A stretch of 64,000 nt of DNA from Kribbella antiqua (GCF_004345665.1 NZ_SLWR01000002.1:310001-374000); one strand, 5' to 3'. Counted from the first letter of the stretch, positions 7,536 to 17,106 are shown. The notes: a model not told the origin generated them from the sequence alone. Numbers and translations are program-made.

Positions 7536-8755
7536 CGGCGACACAACTGGGCGCCGGCCGCTACTCGTCCACGATCGAGGGCCCGCACGGTGTCGCGACC
7601 AGCGTGCATGAGCTCAATACCAGCGACGACGCCAAGGTCACCGGCGTCCTGCGCGTGCCGCGAGGAGCGACGAGCGTCGTCACGATCATGCATCCGCGGC
7701 AGGACGTCACACACCACCCGCTGATTCCGTACCTGCTGACCATGGGGTACGGCGTGTGGACTCAGAGCTCCCGATCACCGAACAACGACCTCAACCTCCT
7801 ACATGAGCAGGCGATCATCGACTTCGCCGCCGGCCACGTTTTCCTGCGTGACAACGGCTTCGACGTCTATTCGCTCGGCCACTCAGGCGGTGGCACCCTC
7901 GCCGCCTTCTACTGCCAGCAGGCCGCTTTACCTCCTGGGCAACGTCTCACCACAACGCCGTCCGGCCGACCGGTTCCGTTGGCCGGCACCGCGATGCCGC
8001 TTCCCGACGGGTGCATCTTCCTCGCGCCGCACCCCGGCCAAGGTGCCCTCCTCCAGCGACTGATCGACCCATCGGTGATCGACGAATCCGATCCGCTCTC
8101 CATCGACCCCGACCTCGACCCGTTCAACCCCGCCAACGGATTCCGTCCGGCACCCGAGTCGAGCAACTACGACGACGCGTTCGTCACTCGCTACCGAGCC
8201 GCGCAAGCGGATCGCGTACGACGCCTGGACACGCAGGCTCGCGAGTACGTTGCGGATGCCCAGCAGGCGAACCGCGCTTTCAAGTCCGGCGGCGATCCGG
8301 CCGATCGGCGCCGCGCGATCGCGCCACGCCTGATGACCGTCTTCCGCACCGATGCCGATCTCCGCAACGTCGATCTCTCGCTCGATCGCAACGATCGCCC
8401 GTACGGCTCATTGTTCGGCCGGCGCCCCGACCTGACCAACTACGGCCTGGTCGGCTTCGGCCGCCTGTCGACCGCCGAGGCCTGGCTGTCCACCTGGTCG
8501 GCCCTGTCCACCAACGCCACCTTCCTCGACTGTGCTCCCGGCGTCACCGTCCCGACGCTGCTGCTGGAGTTCACCGGCGACCAAGCGTCGTACCCGACCG
8601 ACATCAGCGCGATGACCGCCGCACTGGCCGCCGCGGACCTGACCGTGCAGTCCGTCCCCGGCACCCACTTCGGCGGCCCGATCACGAAGGGGGCCGCGAC
8701 CGGCACGTCCTTGGCGGCACAGCGGATCGAGAGCTGGCTGAAGGCTCACGTCTGA
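7532..8755 (+). CDS. Alpha/beta hydrolase
   Basis: The 407-residue protein has an alpha/beta hydrolase core. The nucleophile elbow is GHSGGG (Ser about residue 114), and a C-terminal His in the GTHFGGP segment (about residue 383) is a good candidate for the catalytic His. The acid residue probably lies in the EFTGDQ strand about 30 residues earlier. A long insertion of about 150 residues between elbow and acid forms a cap. Such enzymes hydrolyse C-C, ester, thioester or amide bonds; in this operon the substrate may be a ring-cleavage or CoA-linked product. It is the last gene of the plus operon and its final 10 bases overlap the convergent TetR gene. Confidence 0.85.
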   Translation: MTATQLGAGRYSSTIEGPHGVATSVHELNTSDDAKVTGVLRVPRGATSVVTIMHPRQDVTHHPLIPYLLTMGYGVWTQSSRSPNNDLNLLHEQAIIDFAAGHVFLRDNGFDVYSLGHSGGGTLAAFYCQQAALPPGQRLTTTPSGRPVPLAGTAMPLPDGCIFLAPHPGQGALLQRLIDPSVIDESDPLSIDPDLDPFNPANGFRPAPESSNYDDAFVTRYRAAQADRVRRLDTQAREYVADAQQANRAFKSGGDPADRRRAIAPRLMTVFRTDADLRNVDLSLDRNDRPYGSLFGRRPDLTNYGLVGFGRLSTAEAWLSTWSALSTNATFLDCAPGVTVPTLLLEFTGDQASYPTDISAMTAALAAADLTVQSVPGTHFGGPITKGAATGTSLAAQRIESWLKAHV

Positions 8756-9474
8756 TCGGTGGTCAGGATCTTCTCGAGGTGCTCGACGTCCTGCTTGAGG
8801 CGTTCGATCGCCCGGGTCCGCGGGTCCACGCCCGGGTCTGCGTCGTCGGACGAGAGGACGGAGGCGACAGCCAGGTCGGCGATGGTCGTGGCGACCCGGC
8901 TGTTCTCCTCGGGCGTGCCGGGATGGTGCCACCAGGCGACCCAGTTGCATTGACCGATAACCGCGAGAGCAGCGATGCGCGGGTCGACCGGGCGGAACTC
9001 GCCGGACGCGACACCCGCCTCGATCACGGCGACGATCTCGTTGAGGACGTCGCGACGGCTCTGGTTGTACGGCCCGACGAGCTCCTCGGGGAGGTCTGCC
9101 TCGGAGCGGATCAGCAGCTGGAACTTGGCCGGTTCGCTCGCCTGTTGCAGCGCGATGGCGTGGGCGATCTCGCGTAGCTTCTGGGCCGCGCCGAGCTCGC
9201 TCTGCGCGCGGATGGCGCGCAGCGCACGCGCCGGTCCTTCGGCGAGCTCGCTGACCAGCTTGGCGAGGATCTCGTCCTTGTTCTTGACGTAGTGATAGAG
9301 CGCCGGCCGGGTCAGCCCGGTCGCGTCCGCGATATCCTTCAGGCTCGTCCCGGAGAACCCACGCTCCGCGAAGAGCCGGGTCGCCTCGGCGATGATCTGA
9401 CTCTCGACGAGATCGCGGCGGGTACTGCTCCGCACCCGCTCGTCGGCATCGGCGGGCTTCTTCGCTGACGTCAT
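8746..9474 (-). CDS. TetR family transcriptional regulator of the catabolic island
   Basis: The 242-residue protein has a TetR-type helix-turn-helix at about residues 25-70 (core GTSLKDIADATGLTRPALYHY) followed by an all-helical ligand domain. Unusually for a repressor it is the last gene of the operon it probably controls, 9 bases after the ligase gene. The best candidate targets are the two TGACAC-type inverted repeats over the hyuA promoter. The inducer is likely the aromatic substrate or its CoA ester (inference). The gene converges on and overlaps the hydrolase gene by 10 bases. Confidence 0.85.
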   Translation of the reverse strand: MTSAKKPADADERVRSSTRRDLVESQIIAEATRLFAERGFSGTSLKDIADATGLTRPALYHYVKNKDEILAKLVSELAEGPARALRAIRAQSELGAAQKLREIAHAIALQQASEPAKFQLLIRSEADLPEELVGPYNQSRRDVLNEIVAVIEAGVASGEFRPVDPRIAALAVIGQCNWVAWWHHPGTPEENSRVATTIADLAVASVLSSDDADPGVDPRTRAIERLKQDVEHLEKILTTDQT

Positions 9475-9483
9475 GGGCCGACT

Positions 9484-11124
9484 CTAACCGCCGGCCCTGG
9501 CTTGCAGAGCCGCGGCGACGCGGTCGCGGAGCTGTGACTTGTCGATCTTGCCGACGTTCGTCCTCGGCAGATCGTCCAACTGCTCGACCCGCTCGGGCCA
9601 CTTGAACTTCGCGACTCCCAGCGTTGCCATGTACTGCTGGACAGCCGGAAGGTCCACAGCCGCAGCGGCGACGACGTACGCGCACGACCGCTCTCCCAAC
9701 CGCGCATCGGGCATCGCGACAACGGCCGCCTGCTGGATGTCCGGGTGCCTGAGCAGCAGCAGTTCGATCTCCTCGGCATTGATCTTCTCGCCACCACGGT
9801 TGATCACGTCCTTGATGCGCCCCTCGATCAGCAGCTGCGGCCTACCGTCGTACGTCCCCCAGCGCGCCAGATCACCGGTGCGGTAGAACCCGTCCGACGT
9901 GAAGGCGACCGCGTTGCGTTCACCGGCCGCGTAGTACCCGGGGATCGTGTACGGACCGCGGCAGCACAGTTCACCGATCTCGCCGTACGGCGCCTCGGCC
10001 TCGGTGCCCGGGACCAGGATGCGCACCTCGTCGTACTCGCTCAGCGGTGTGCCGACGGTCCGCAGCCGTGCCTCGCGGGGATCGTCGAGCCGGCTCATGA
10101 CGAACAGGCCCTCGCCCATGCCGAACAGCTGCCCCGACCAGATCCCGCGACGCTCGAGCTCGTCGAACAACGTCTCCGGGACCTTCGTACCGGACAGGAT
10201 GACCTGGCGCAGCGCCGGCAGTTGATCGAGGAAGCCGGGCTGCAGGAGAGCGCCGAAGTGTCCGTGCCCGATCAACGCGGAATCGACGCCGGCGCGGGCC
10301 AGCAGTGCTGCCGAGGCCGCGGCGTCTGGCGTGCCGAGCACTAGGGTCGCTCCGCAGCTGTGGGCGGCGTGGATCGCGCAGGTGATGCCGGCGTTGTGGA
10401 TGACCGGGATGAGGTGACCGACGTTGGTCTCCGACGTCCAGCCGAGCCGACGAGCGTAGGCCGCGGCGTTGTACCAGTACTCCGCGTGCCGGCGTGGGAT
10501 GAGCTTCGGTACGCCGGTCGTGCCACCCGAAAGCTGCAGAGCCGCCAGATCGTCAGGTCCGACGCCGCGTTGGGCCGCGTCGATCCGGGGCCGGATAGCG
10601 TTCTCGCTGAGATCGGCACCGAGCGTTTCGAGCGAGGACGCCGCGGCACCGATGGTGACGAGGTGGCGCAGGGTCGGATGATCTGTGGCGATGTCGTGGG
10701 CGAAAGCGACCAGGTCGAACGGCAGACCGGCCTCTACCAGGTGAGCCGTCGCCGAACACTGCCGGCTGATCTCGGCGATCTCGTGCGCCCGATGAGCGGC
10801 GAGCGTCGCGACAGGTACCAGAGCGGCCTTGAGGCAGGCGTACCACGCGACCACGGTCTCCAACCGGTTGGTCACCTGGAAGATCACCCGATCGCCCGGC
10901 TCGAGCCCGAGATCGAGCAGCCCGGCGCCGATCCGATCGGTCTGCTCGTCGAGTTCGGCGTACGTCAGACTCCCCTGCTCGGCCACCACAGCAATACCGT
11001 CCGGATGCCGCTGCGCGACCGCGGTGAACTCCCGGGCGATGGAACGATTCCCCCACAGCCCGGCTTCCCGGTAGCGGTCGGCCAACTCCGGCCGGAACGG
11101 CGGCACAAGCTCGTCCGTGATCAT
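9484..11124 (-). CDS. Aryl-acid AMP ligase / aryl-CoA ligase (EntE/SdgA-like)
   Basis: The 546-residue class I adenylate-forming enzyme carries LQLSGGTTGVPKLIPR (P-loop-like A3 motif), an FYRTGDLARWG segment, INRGGEKINAEEIE, and the C-terminal RTNVGKIDK with the adenylation lysine. The A3 region is closest in style to 2,3-dihydroxybenzoate- and salicylate-activating enzymes. No carrier-protein gene is nearby, so the product is probably an aryl-CoA thioester rather than a carrier-bound acid. The ATG at 11124 overlaps the stop of the monooxygenase gene. A plausible pathway has this enzyme activate an aromatic acid that the neighbouring flavin hydroxylase then hydroxylates as the CoA ester. The exact acid is unknown. 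Confidence 0.85.
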   Translation of the reverse strand: MITDELVPPFRPELADRYREAGLWGNRSIAREFTAVAQRHPDGIAVVAEQGSLTYAELDEQTDRIGAGLLDLGLEPGDRVIFQVTNRLETVVAWYACLKAALVPVATLAAHRAHEIAEISRQCSATAHLVEAGLPFDLVAFAHDIATDHPTLRHLVTIGAAASSLETLGADLSENAIRPRIDAAQRGVGPDDLAALQLSGGTTGVPKLIPRRHAEYWYNAAAYARRLGWTSETNVGHLIPVIHNAGITCAIHAAHSCGATLVLGTPDAAASAALLARAGVDSALIGHGHFGALLQPGFLDQLPALRQVILSGTKVPETLFDELERRGIWSGQLFGMGEGLFVMSRLDDPREARLRTVGTPLSEYDEVRILVPGTEAEAPYGEIGELCCRGPYTIPGYYAAGERNAVAFTSDGFYRTGDLARWGTYDGRPQLLIEGRIKDVINRGGEKINAEEIELLLLRHPDIQQAAVVAMPDARLGERSCAYVVAAAAVDLPAVQQYMATLGVAKFKWPERVEQLDDLPRTNVGKIDKSQLRDRVAAALQARAGG

Positions 11125-12653
11125 GCGGCACCGCCCAGATCGACCAGGTCGACGCGCTCGGTGACTAGAGCGCCGACGGCGAGGTCGGTCGCACTCGGGT
11201 CGAGCTGCGCCACGACCAGCATGTCCGTCTCGCGCCGGATCCGCTCCGCCACGTCGAGCATCGTCAACACCGATCCAGTATCTGCGGCAGTCGTCAGCAG
11301 TACGCCGGACGCAGCCTCGTCCGCCCCGATCTCCTTCACGAGCGTATCCGCCGCCGATCCCCACGGATCGCTCAAGCTCACGCGCACCGGACGCAGACCA
11401 GGGATCTCCGAAGCCCGCACGCGGCGCGACCCGAAGGACTTGCCGAGCGGTTGCCGCAACACCCACTCATTACGGTTGCCGTCATCAACCTCCGACACGT
11501 CACACCGCGCGTACTGAGCAAGAGCCGTGCGTACGACGTCCGCCGCCGAGGTAGCGAACCGGTCGACCGAGACCTTCCCCGCCCGGGTCATGTACGAGAC
11601 GAGGAGTTGCTCCACCGGCAGATCGAGTCGCGTCGGGAACGAGTCCCACCAGCTCATACTCCGCGCCGCCGTCTCCTGAAGATGTTCGACGGCCGGCCGC
11701 CGTACCCGCTCGTACTCCGCCAGCGCCTCCTCGAGGTCGCTCGCGTCGGCGATTGCCGCGTCCAGCGCGATGCCGCCTTCCATCGCGAGCTTGGTGCCAG
11801 ACCCGATCGAGTAGTGCGCGGTGTGGGCCGCGTCGCCGAGGAGAACGACGTTGCCGTCGTGCCAGCGTTCGCAGCTGACTGTGCGGAACCGGAGCCAACG
11901 GGTCCGGTTCCCGATCAGCCGATGCCCGTGCAGATGTTCGGCAAAGGCATCGCCGAGATACCCGAGTGCGTCCTCATCACTCGCATCGAACGGCAGCCGC
12001 TCGGTGGTCACGTCGAATCCCGCCCGCCGCCACGTCTCCTCGTCGGTCTCGATCAGGAACGTGCTCCGATCACTCGCATAGGGATAGGCATGCGCGACAA
12101 AGGTCCCGTACTCGGTCCGCACCGGCGCGAACACCGCCCTGGGCAGCGCGACATCCGCGCCGGCCCACAGATAAAGGCCTTTGTGGACGTCGATCCGAGC
12201 GCCAAACACCTCAGCACGGGCATCCCGAGTCCCACTGTTGACGCCATCGGCGGCGATCACGAGCTCGGCGTCGAGCTCGGCCGCGGCGACCCGCGAGTTG
12301 TAGCTGAACTCGACTCCGGCATCGGCCGCGTGGCTGCGCAGTACGTCGAGCAACGTGGACCGGCCGATCGCGATCAGGTTGTCCAGCGCCAGACTCACCT
12401 GCCGGCCGCCGACCGCCATCGACATCTCGTGCGACCAGGAATTGGCGACGATCGCCGCGAAGGTCTCCGGATCCGCCGCTTCCAGGTTCTGCTGCGTGCG
12501 AGTTGCCAGACCGACACCGAAGCCGAAGGTACTCGCGGGCTCCGCCTGCTCGAAGACCCGCACCCGGCTGTGGGGATGCCGGAGCTTGAGGAGCCGGGCG
12601 GCGTACAGACCGCCCGGTCCCCCGCCCAGGACGTCCACGGAACGGAGCTTCAC
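11121..12653 (-). CDS. FAD-dependent aryl-CoA-type monooxygenase
   Basis: The 510-residue enzyme has an FAD-binding start LGGGPGGLYAARLLK and the second flavin motif LGDAAHTAHYSIGSGTK, which matches the salicylyl-CoA 5-hydroxylase/anthraniloyl-CoA monooxygenase branch of PHBH-fold enzymes. In bifunctional relatives an Old Yellow Enzyme barrel of about 370 residues follows. Here only about 110 C-terminal residues remain, reading like isolated barrel strands (VRVSLSDPW, LLTTAADTGS, DLVDLGGA), so the reductase half appears truncated and cannot bind FMN normally. The likely reaction is NADH-dependent ring hydroxylation of an aryl-CoA. The GTG at 12653 overlaps the hyuB stop codon. Confidence 0.8.
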   Translation of the reverse strand: MKLRSVDVLGGGPGGLYAARLLKLRHPHSRVRVFEQAEPASTFGFGVGLATRTQQNLEAADPETFAAIVANSWSHEMSMAVGGRQVSLALDNLIAIGRSTLLDVLRSHAADAGVEFSYNSRVAAAELDAELVIAADGVNSGTRDARAEVFGARIDVHKGLYLWAGADVALPRAVFAPVRTEYGTFVAHAYPYASDRSTFLIETDEETWRRAGFDVTTERLPFDASDEDALGYLGDAFAEHLHGHRLIGNRTRWLRFRTVSCERWHDGNVVLLGDAAHTAHYSIGSGTKLAMEGGIALDAAIADASDLEEALAEYERVRRPAVEHLQETAARSMSWWDSFPTRLDLPVEQLLVSYMTRAGKVSVDRFATSAADVVRTALAQYARCDVSEVDDGNRNEWVLRQPLGKSFGSRRVRASEIPGLRPVRVSLSDPWGSAADTLVKEIGADEAASGVLLTTAADTGSVLTMLDVAERIRRETDMLVVAQLDPSATDLAVGALVTERVDLVDLGGAA

Positions 12654-14965
12654 TGCGACCCGCCTGCGAGCGCGAACCGGCCGACATCCGACACATGATC
12701 GGCGTGTTCCTTCGGCACGACCGCGGAGTAGACAGCCGTCCAGCAACCAGGACAGCAGAGCTGCCGGAACACGATCTCGTCGTCGACATACGTCGCCGGG
12801 TCGGACGTGATCTGCGGACCGGCCTCTGTCGACGGGCCCTCGAAGACCGCAAGCGCGAGCTGCGTGCCGGTAGCGAGGTCGGCGAGCTGGTGACCGCAGT
12901 GCGCGCAGCCAACCTTGTTGCCCGCGACAACCAGATTGTCGTCCAGCCGTCGCGCGCTCTCCAGAGCGATCCGCGCAGCACCGTTTGTCTCTGGCGCAAC
13001 GGAACGTCGGCGTCGCTCGTCCCGCAACCGATCACGCAGTACGGCGGTTTCCTCGCCGTCGACCACCCCGTCGTACAGGACTACGCCGTACACCTGAAGC
13101 GCGGCCGCTGGTGAGACCTTCTGCTCCCGTACGTCGTCAGCCACGGCAGCCGGGTCGCGATGCAGCGGATCGCCGTACCCGCCGCCGCCCTGCCAGCTCA
13201 TGTACAGCACTTCACCCGGTGCAAGATAGGACTGCGCGTAACAGTTGCCTAGTTCAACTCCACCGCCGAAGTCCTCCAGCGACTGTGGAACCTTGCCCTG
13301 CTTGAGAAGCGCATGTACGTCGGCACCACGCGCGACCGCGTCGAGACCAGTGTTGCCTGGATAACCGCCGGCGAGACCGTTGTTCTGCGAGACCGCCTTA
13401 CCGGCCGATGCGAGCACCAGACCCGCCGGATTGTTCGATCCGTACAACGTCACCGCGACCGAGGCGCTGACGCCACCACGCTGGCGCCCGGGACCGCCCG
13501 AGTCGGGCTCCTCACGCCGCCACAGGGTGAGCAGTGGATAGAGGAACTCCGTCATCTCGACATCGGGGATGCGTCCCATCGGGATGCAGAACAGCCCGCC
13601 CGTATCCATGCCGTCCGCCTGCGGCCGGGCACCGAATCCGCCGGCCATCGGCTCCATCATCACGTTGAGGAACGGCATCGGGAACTCGCCACGTTCGTCG
13701 AGCCCGGCCACGACCGCCGTGTCCCAGGTACCGCAGCAGGCCGCCTGGACGCTCTTGCCGAGATCCACCGACTGATCGAGCAACTGTGACAGGCACTCCG
13801 CGACCAACGTGCCCGTGAGCCAGGCCGGGCCGATCGGACCACGACTGACGGCCGCGGGGAACGTCGCGTTGTTGATCGTCCCTTCCTCCGCCACCAGGTC
13901 GAAGCAGCGCATCAGACCGCCCGCCGACCAGGGGATGTCGTGGGCCAGGATCGGCAGCAACGCGAGCATCACGCCGCCACGCATGCCGGCGAAGGTGCAG
14001 TTGATGACGCCGCTCTGTGGATCGGTGCCGTGGAAGTCGAAGGTCAGGTGATCCTGTGTCTTCGTCATCGCGACGGTGATCTTGTGGACGCCGCGGTCGC
14101 CCTCGTGCGACTGGTCCTGGTACCCGGTCGCGCGCCAGGTTCCGTCGGGCAACGCGGTCAGCTTGCGCCGCAGCCGGCTCTCGGCGTCGGCCATCATCCG
14201 CTTCATGACCGCCTTGACCGTGTCCGCGCCGTACTGCTCGATGACATCGACGAGCCGTTTGCGGCCGACCGAGTTCGAGCCGATCTTCGCCCGGAGGTCG
14301 AGGTTGACCAGCATCGGCACGCGTGAGCGTCGTACCCAGGCATCGGCGACGTCGTTCTGCAGCTCGAAGTCGCGCACCACCTTGATCGGCGGCGTGGGCA
14401 GCGCTTCGGCGAACACGTCCTGCGCCGCTGGGGAGAACGAGCCCAGCCCGACGCCGCCGAGGTCCGGCTCGTGGCAGATCGCACTGGTCCAGGCGAACAG
14501 CTTGCCGTCGTGGAAGACCGGCTGGAACACGATCACGTCGCTCTGGTGCAGACCGCCGCCGACCCACGGGTCGTTGCACAGGAACATGTCGCCCTCGCGA
14601 ATGCCGGGGTTGTCGGCCCGGTGTTGCAGCGTCCAGTAGATCGCGAGGTCGACGGCACCGACGAGCATCGTGTTGTAGAGACCGACCTGCACCTCCTGGC
14701 CGACCTCGTCGCAGATCGCGAAGTCGAAGTCGTTCGCGTCGGTGACGATCGGCGAGCCGGACATCCGCTTCAGCGCCTCGCCCATCTCCTCGGTGACCGA
14801 CCACAGGCGGTGCCGGATCACCTCGTAGGTCAACGGATCGAGGTTGTCGATCTGCTCCTGCGTGACGGTGTGCACCGGCAGGGACGCGGGGAGCGCGGAG
14901 GCAAGCACCGCCGGGTCGACGGGACGGCTGGAGAAGTACTCCGAGCCGGGAATCTGCATCGACAT
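12650..14965 (-). CDS. Hydantoinase B/oxoprolinase-family subunit fused to an acetone-carboxylase-gamma-like zinc domain
   Basis: The 771-residue protein has a HyuB domain over about residues 35-600, with motifs such as FLCNDPWVGGGLHQSDV and the glycine-rich WQGGGGYGDPL closing segment. It pairs with HyuA just upstream. The last ~90 residues carry two Cys pairs (GCAHCGH and CCPGC) like the zinc-binding gamma subunit of acetone carboxylase and related aryl ketone carboxylases. That fusion suggests an ATP-dependent carboxylase or cyclic-amide hydrolase rather than a plain hydantoinase. The ATG at 14965 is 2 bases after the hyuA stop, with GGAGG ahead of it. The substrate could be an aromatic ketone or a lactam; sequence alone cannot decide. 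Confidence 0.85.
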   Translation of the reverse strand: MSMQIPGSEYFSSRPVDPAVLASALPASLPVHTVTQEQIDNLDPLTYEVIRHRLWSVTEEMGEALKRMSGSPIVTDANDFDFAICDEVGQEVQVGLYNTMLVGAVDLAIYWTLQHRADNPGIREGDMFLCNDPWVGGGLHQSDVIVFQPVFHDGKLFAWTSAICHEPDLGGVGLGSFSPAAQDVFAEALPTPPIKVVRDFELQNDVADAWVRRSRVPMLVNLDLRAKIGSNSVGRKRLVDVIEQYGADTVKAVMKRMMADAESRLRRKLTALPDGTWRATGYQDQSHEGDRGVHKITVAMTKTQDHLTFDFHGTDPQSGVINCTFAGMRGGVMLALLPILAHDIPWSAGGLMRCFDLVAEEGTINNATFPAAVSRGPIGPAWLTGTLVAECLSQLLDQSVDLGKSVQAACCGTWDTAVVAGLDERGEFPMPFLNVMMEPMAGGFGARPQADGMDTGGLFCIPMGRIPDVEMTEFLYPLLTLWRREEPDSGGPGRQRGGVSASVAVTLYGSNNPAGLVLASAGKAVSQNNGLAGGYPGNTGLDAVARGADVHALLKQGKVPQSLEDFGGGVELGNCYAQSYLAPGEVLYMSWQGGGGYGDPLHRDPAAVADDVREQKVSPAAALQVYGVVLYDGVVDGEETAVLRDRLRDERRRRSVAPETNGAARIALESARRLDDNLVVAGNKVGCAHCGHQLADLATGTQLALAVFEGPSTEAGPQITSDPATYVDDEIVFRQLCCPGCWTAVYSAVVPKEHADHVSDVGRFALAGGSQ

Positions 14966-14967
14966 GG

Positions 14968-17079
14968 TCAGGACCTCCGCTGGGTGTCGATCGTCAGGTT
15001 TCCGAGGTGGTCGACCACCCCGGTCATCTCCGGCGGTACGACGACAGTCGTGGTGGGCACCTCGATCACGGCGGGTCCGGTGATGACGTGGCCGGCCTTC
15101 AGCGCCCGATAGTCGTAGATCGGCGTCTCGACGTACCCGACCCGGGCATCGAGACAGACCTTCCTGGTCGAGTGCAACGCCGCGGACGGATCGGATCCGC
15201 CGGCGTCGGCGAGCTTCGGCAACGCGGGCGAGAACGGCAGCACCCCGGTTCCCCGGACGCGGAAGGTGATCGCCTGGATCCCAGCTGCGCTGAAGCCGGT
15301 GCCTTCGCCGTACAACTCGGCGTACCGCTTCTCGAACGCTGCGACGGTGTCGGCCATCATGGTCGCGTCGAGGGGCCCTTTCGGGACCTCGACCGACACC
15401 TCGGCCAATTGCGCGGTGTAGCGCAGATCCAGCGACCGCACGCACTCGATGCGCTCGAAGCTCAGTCCCTGCCGATCGAGGGCAGACCGTACCTGCTCCT
15501 CGAGTACGGCGAAGTTGTCCGCGGCCCGGACCGGATCGAACGGCATCGGCCCGGGATCGGACAACTCCGACGCCAGTACGACGTCCGACGACGCCAGGCC
15601 GTAAGCGGAGAACGCCGACGCGACCGGACCCAGCGGTACGACGACCTCCCGCACACCGACCTCGGCGGCGTACGACGCGCAGTACGCCGGGCCGGCACCA
15701 CCGAACGCGTACAGCACGAACGACCTCGGGTCATGACCGGCCTCGACGACTGTCTTGCGCAACAGGTCGCCGGTCTGGGCGTTCTGGATCGCGTAGATCG
15801 CGGCCGCGGCGTCCTCGACGCTGAGGCCGAGCGGACCGGCGATCTTCTCGCGGATCGCCCGCCGCGCCGCCTCGACGTTGAGCGCCTTGCGACCACCCAG
15901 GAGCCCGGACTCCGGGAGGATGCCGAGCACCAGGTTGGCATCGGTGTTGGTGGGCTCGGTGCCTCCAGTGTCGTAGCAGGCAGGGCCGGGCACCGACTGG
16001 GCGCTGCGTGGCCCGACCTGAAGGTTGCCACCGGCATCGATCCAGGCGATCGCGCCGCCGCCCGAGCCGATCGCGTGCACTTTCAGTGTCGGCACGTTGA
16101 CGGGATGGTGATTGATGATCGTGGTGCTGGCCCGAACCGGTTCGCCGTCCACGATCAGGCCGACCAGGAACGTCGTACCGCCGACGTCTGTGGTGATGAT
16201 GTTGCGGTGGGCAAGTTGCCGGCCCAGCGACACGGCACCGACGACACCACCGGTGAGCACCGAGCCGACCGTGCTGATGGCGGTCGACGGCGCCTCGCTC
16301 GCGGCGATCGCACCGCCGTTGCTCTGCATCACCAGGAGCGGACCCGCAAGCCCCTGCTCACGCAGCCGGCCTTCGAGGACACCCAGGTACTCGCCCAGTC
16401 CAGGACCGATCTGCGAACTCATGATCGTCGTCGCGTTGCGGGCGAACTCGCGGATCCGCGGACTCACCTCCGAGCTCAAGGCGACGAACACACCGGGATC
16501 GATCCCATGGATCAGCTCCCGGATCCGCCGCTCGTGCACCGGATTCTTGAACGACCACAACAGCGACACCGCGATCGAGCGGATCCCTTCCGCGAGCAGG
16601 CTGTTCACCGCCGTACGCACGGAGTCCTCGTCGAGCGGTACGACGATGTTGCCGTCGCGGTCGATCCGCTCGACCACCTCCAGCGCGTGCCGCTTGGGGA
16701 TCAGGCCGTGGTTCTTGCTCTGACCGAGCACGTTCTGCAGCTCGTCTGGTGACGACCCGAGATAGCGGCCCTCGACGTTCATGATGAAGATCGAGTCGCG
16801 GTGCCCGACCGTCGTGAGGAAACCGACCGGCGGCACGTTGCCCATCACCAGCGCGTTCAGCGACGACGTCGTACCGTGCGCGACGTGGTGCGTCTTGCCG
16901 AGCATCTCCGCCACCGGCTCGGCCAGCTGCTCGGCCAGTCCGGCGAGCGCCTCCATGACTCCGCGCGAGTAGTCGTCCGGCGTCGACGGCGCCTTGGCCG
17001 CGACAACCGTCCCCGCATCGTCATCCAACACCGCATCCGTGAACGTCCCACCGACATCCACTCCGATGACATAAGCCAT
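14968..17079 (-). CDS. Hydantoinase A/oxoprolinase-family ATP-dependent subunit (HyuA)
   Basis: The 703-residue protein starts with the actin-like ATP-binding motif YVIGVDVGGTFTDAVL and contains the family's DVGGTTFLVGL and GSGGGAIAWID segments, plus the C-terminal HyuA domain ending in a VVVPPEMTG strand. HyuA-type subunits phosphorylate a carbonyl group of the substrate with ATP, enabling hydrolysis or carboxylation with the HyuB partner. It is the first gene of the five-gene minus-strand operon hyuA-hyuB-monooxygenase-ligase-tetR. The promoter upstream has a TTGACG/TACGTT pair overlaid by tandem inverted repeats. The family is secure; the physiological substrate is not. Confidence 0.9.
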   Translation of the reverse strand: MAYVIGVDVGGTFTDAVLDDDAGTVVAAKAPSTPDDYSRGVMEALAGLAEQLAEPVAEMLGKTHHVAHGTTSSLNALVMGNVPPVGFLTTVGHRDSIFIMNVEGRYLGSSPDELQNVLGQSKNHGLIPKRHALEVVERIDRDGNIVVPLDEDSVRTAVNSLLAEGIRSIAVSLLWSFKNPVHERRIRELIHGIDPGVFVALSSEVSPRIREFARNATTIMSSQIGPGLGEYLGVLEGRLREQGLAGPLLVMQSNGGAIAASEAPSTAISTVGSVLTGGVVGAVSLGRQLAHRNIITTDVGGTTFLVGLIVDGEPVRASTTIINHHPVNVPTLKVHAIGSGGGAIAWIDAGGNLQVGPRSAQSVPGPACYDTGGTEPTNTDANLVLGILPESGLLGGRKALNVEAARRAIREKIAGPLGLSVEDAAAAIYAIQNAQTGDLLRKTVVEAGHDPRSFVLYAFGGAGPAYCASYAAEVGVREVVVPLGPVASAFSAYGLASSDVVLASELSDPGPMPFDPVRAADNFAVLEEQVRSALDRQGLSFERIECVRSLDLRYTAQLAEVSVEVPKGPLDATMMADTVAAFEKRYAELYGEGTGFSAAGIQAITFRVRGTGVLPFSPALPKLADAGGSDPSAALHSTRKVCLDARVGYVETPIYDYRALKAGHVITGPAVIEVPTTTVVVPPEMTGVVDHLGNLTIDTQRRS

Positions 17080-17106
17080 GGCGCCCTCTCTTCCGCTGAG
17101 AACACC

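Noticed and set aside
15007-16752. A 581-codon plus-strand frame opposite hyuA
   Set aside because: The HyuA product carries ATP-binding and family motifs; the plus-strand translation has none.
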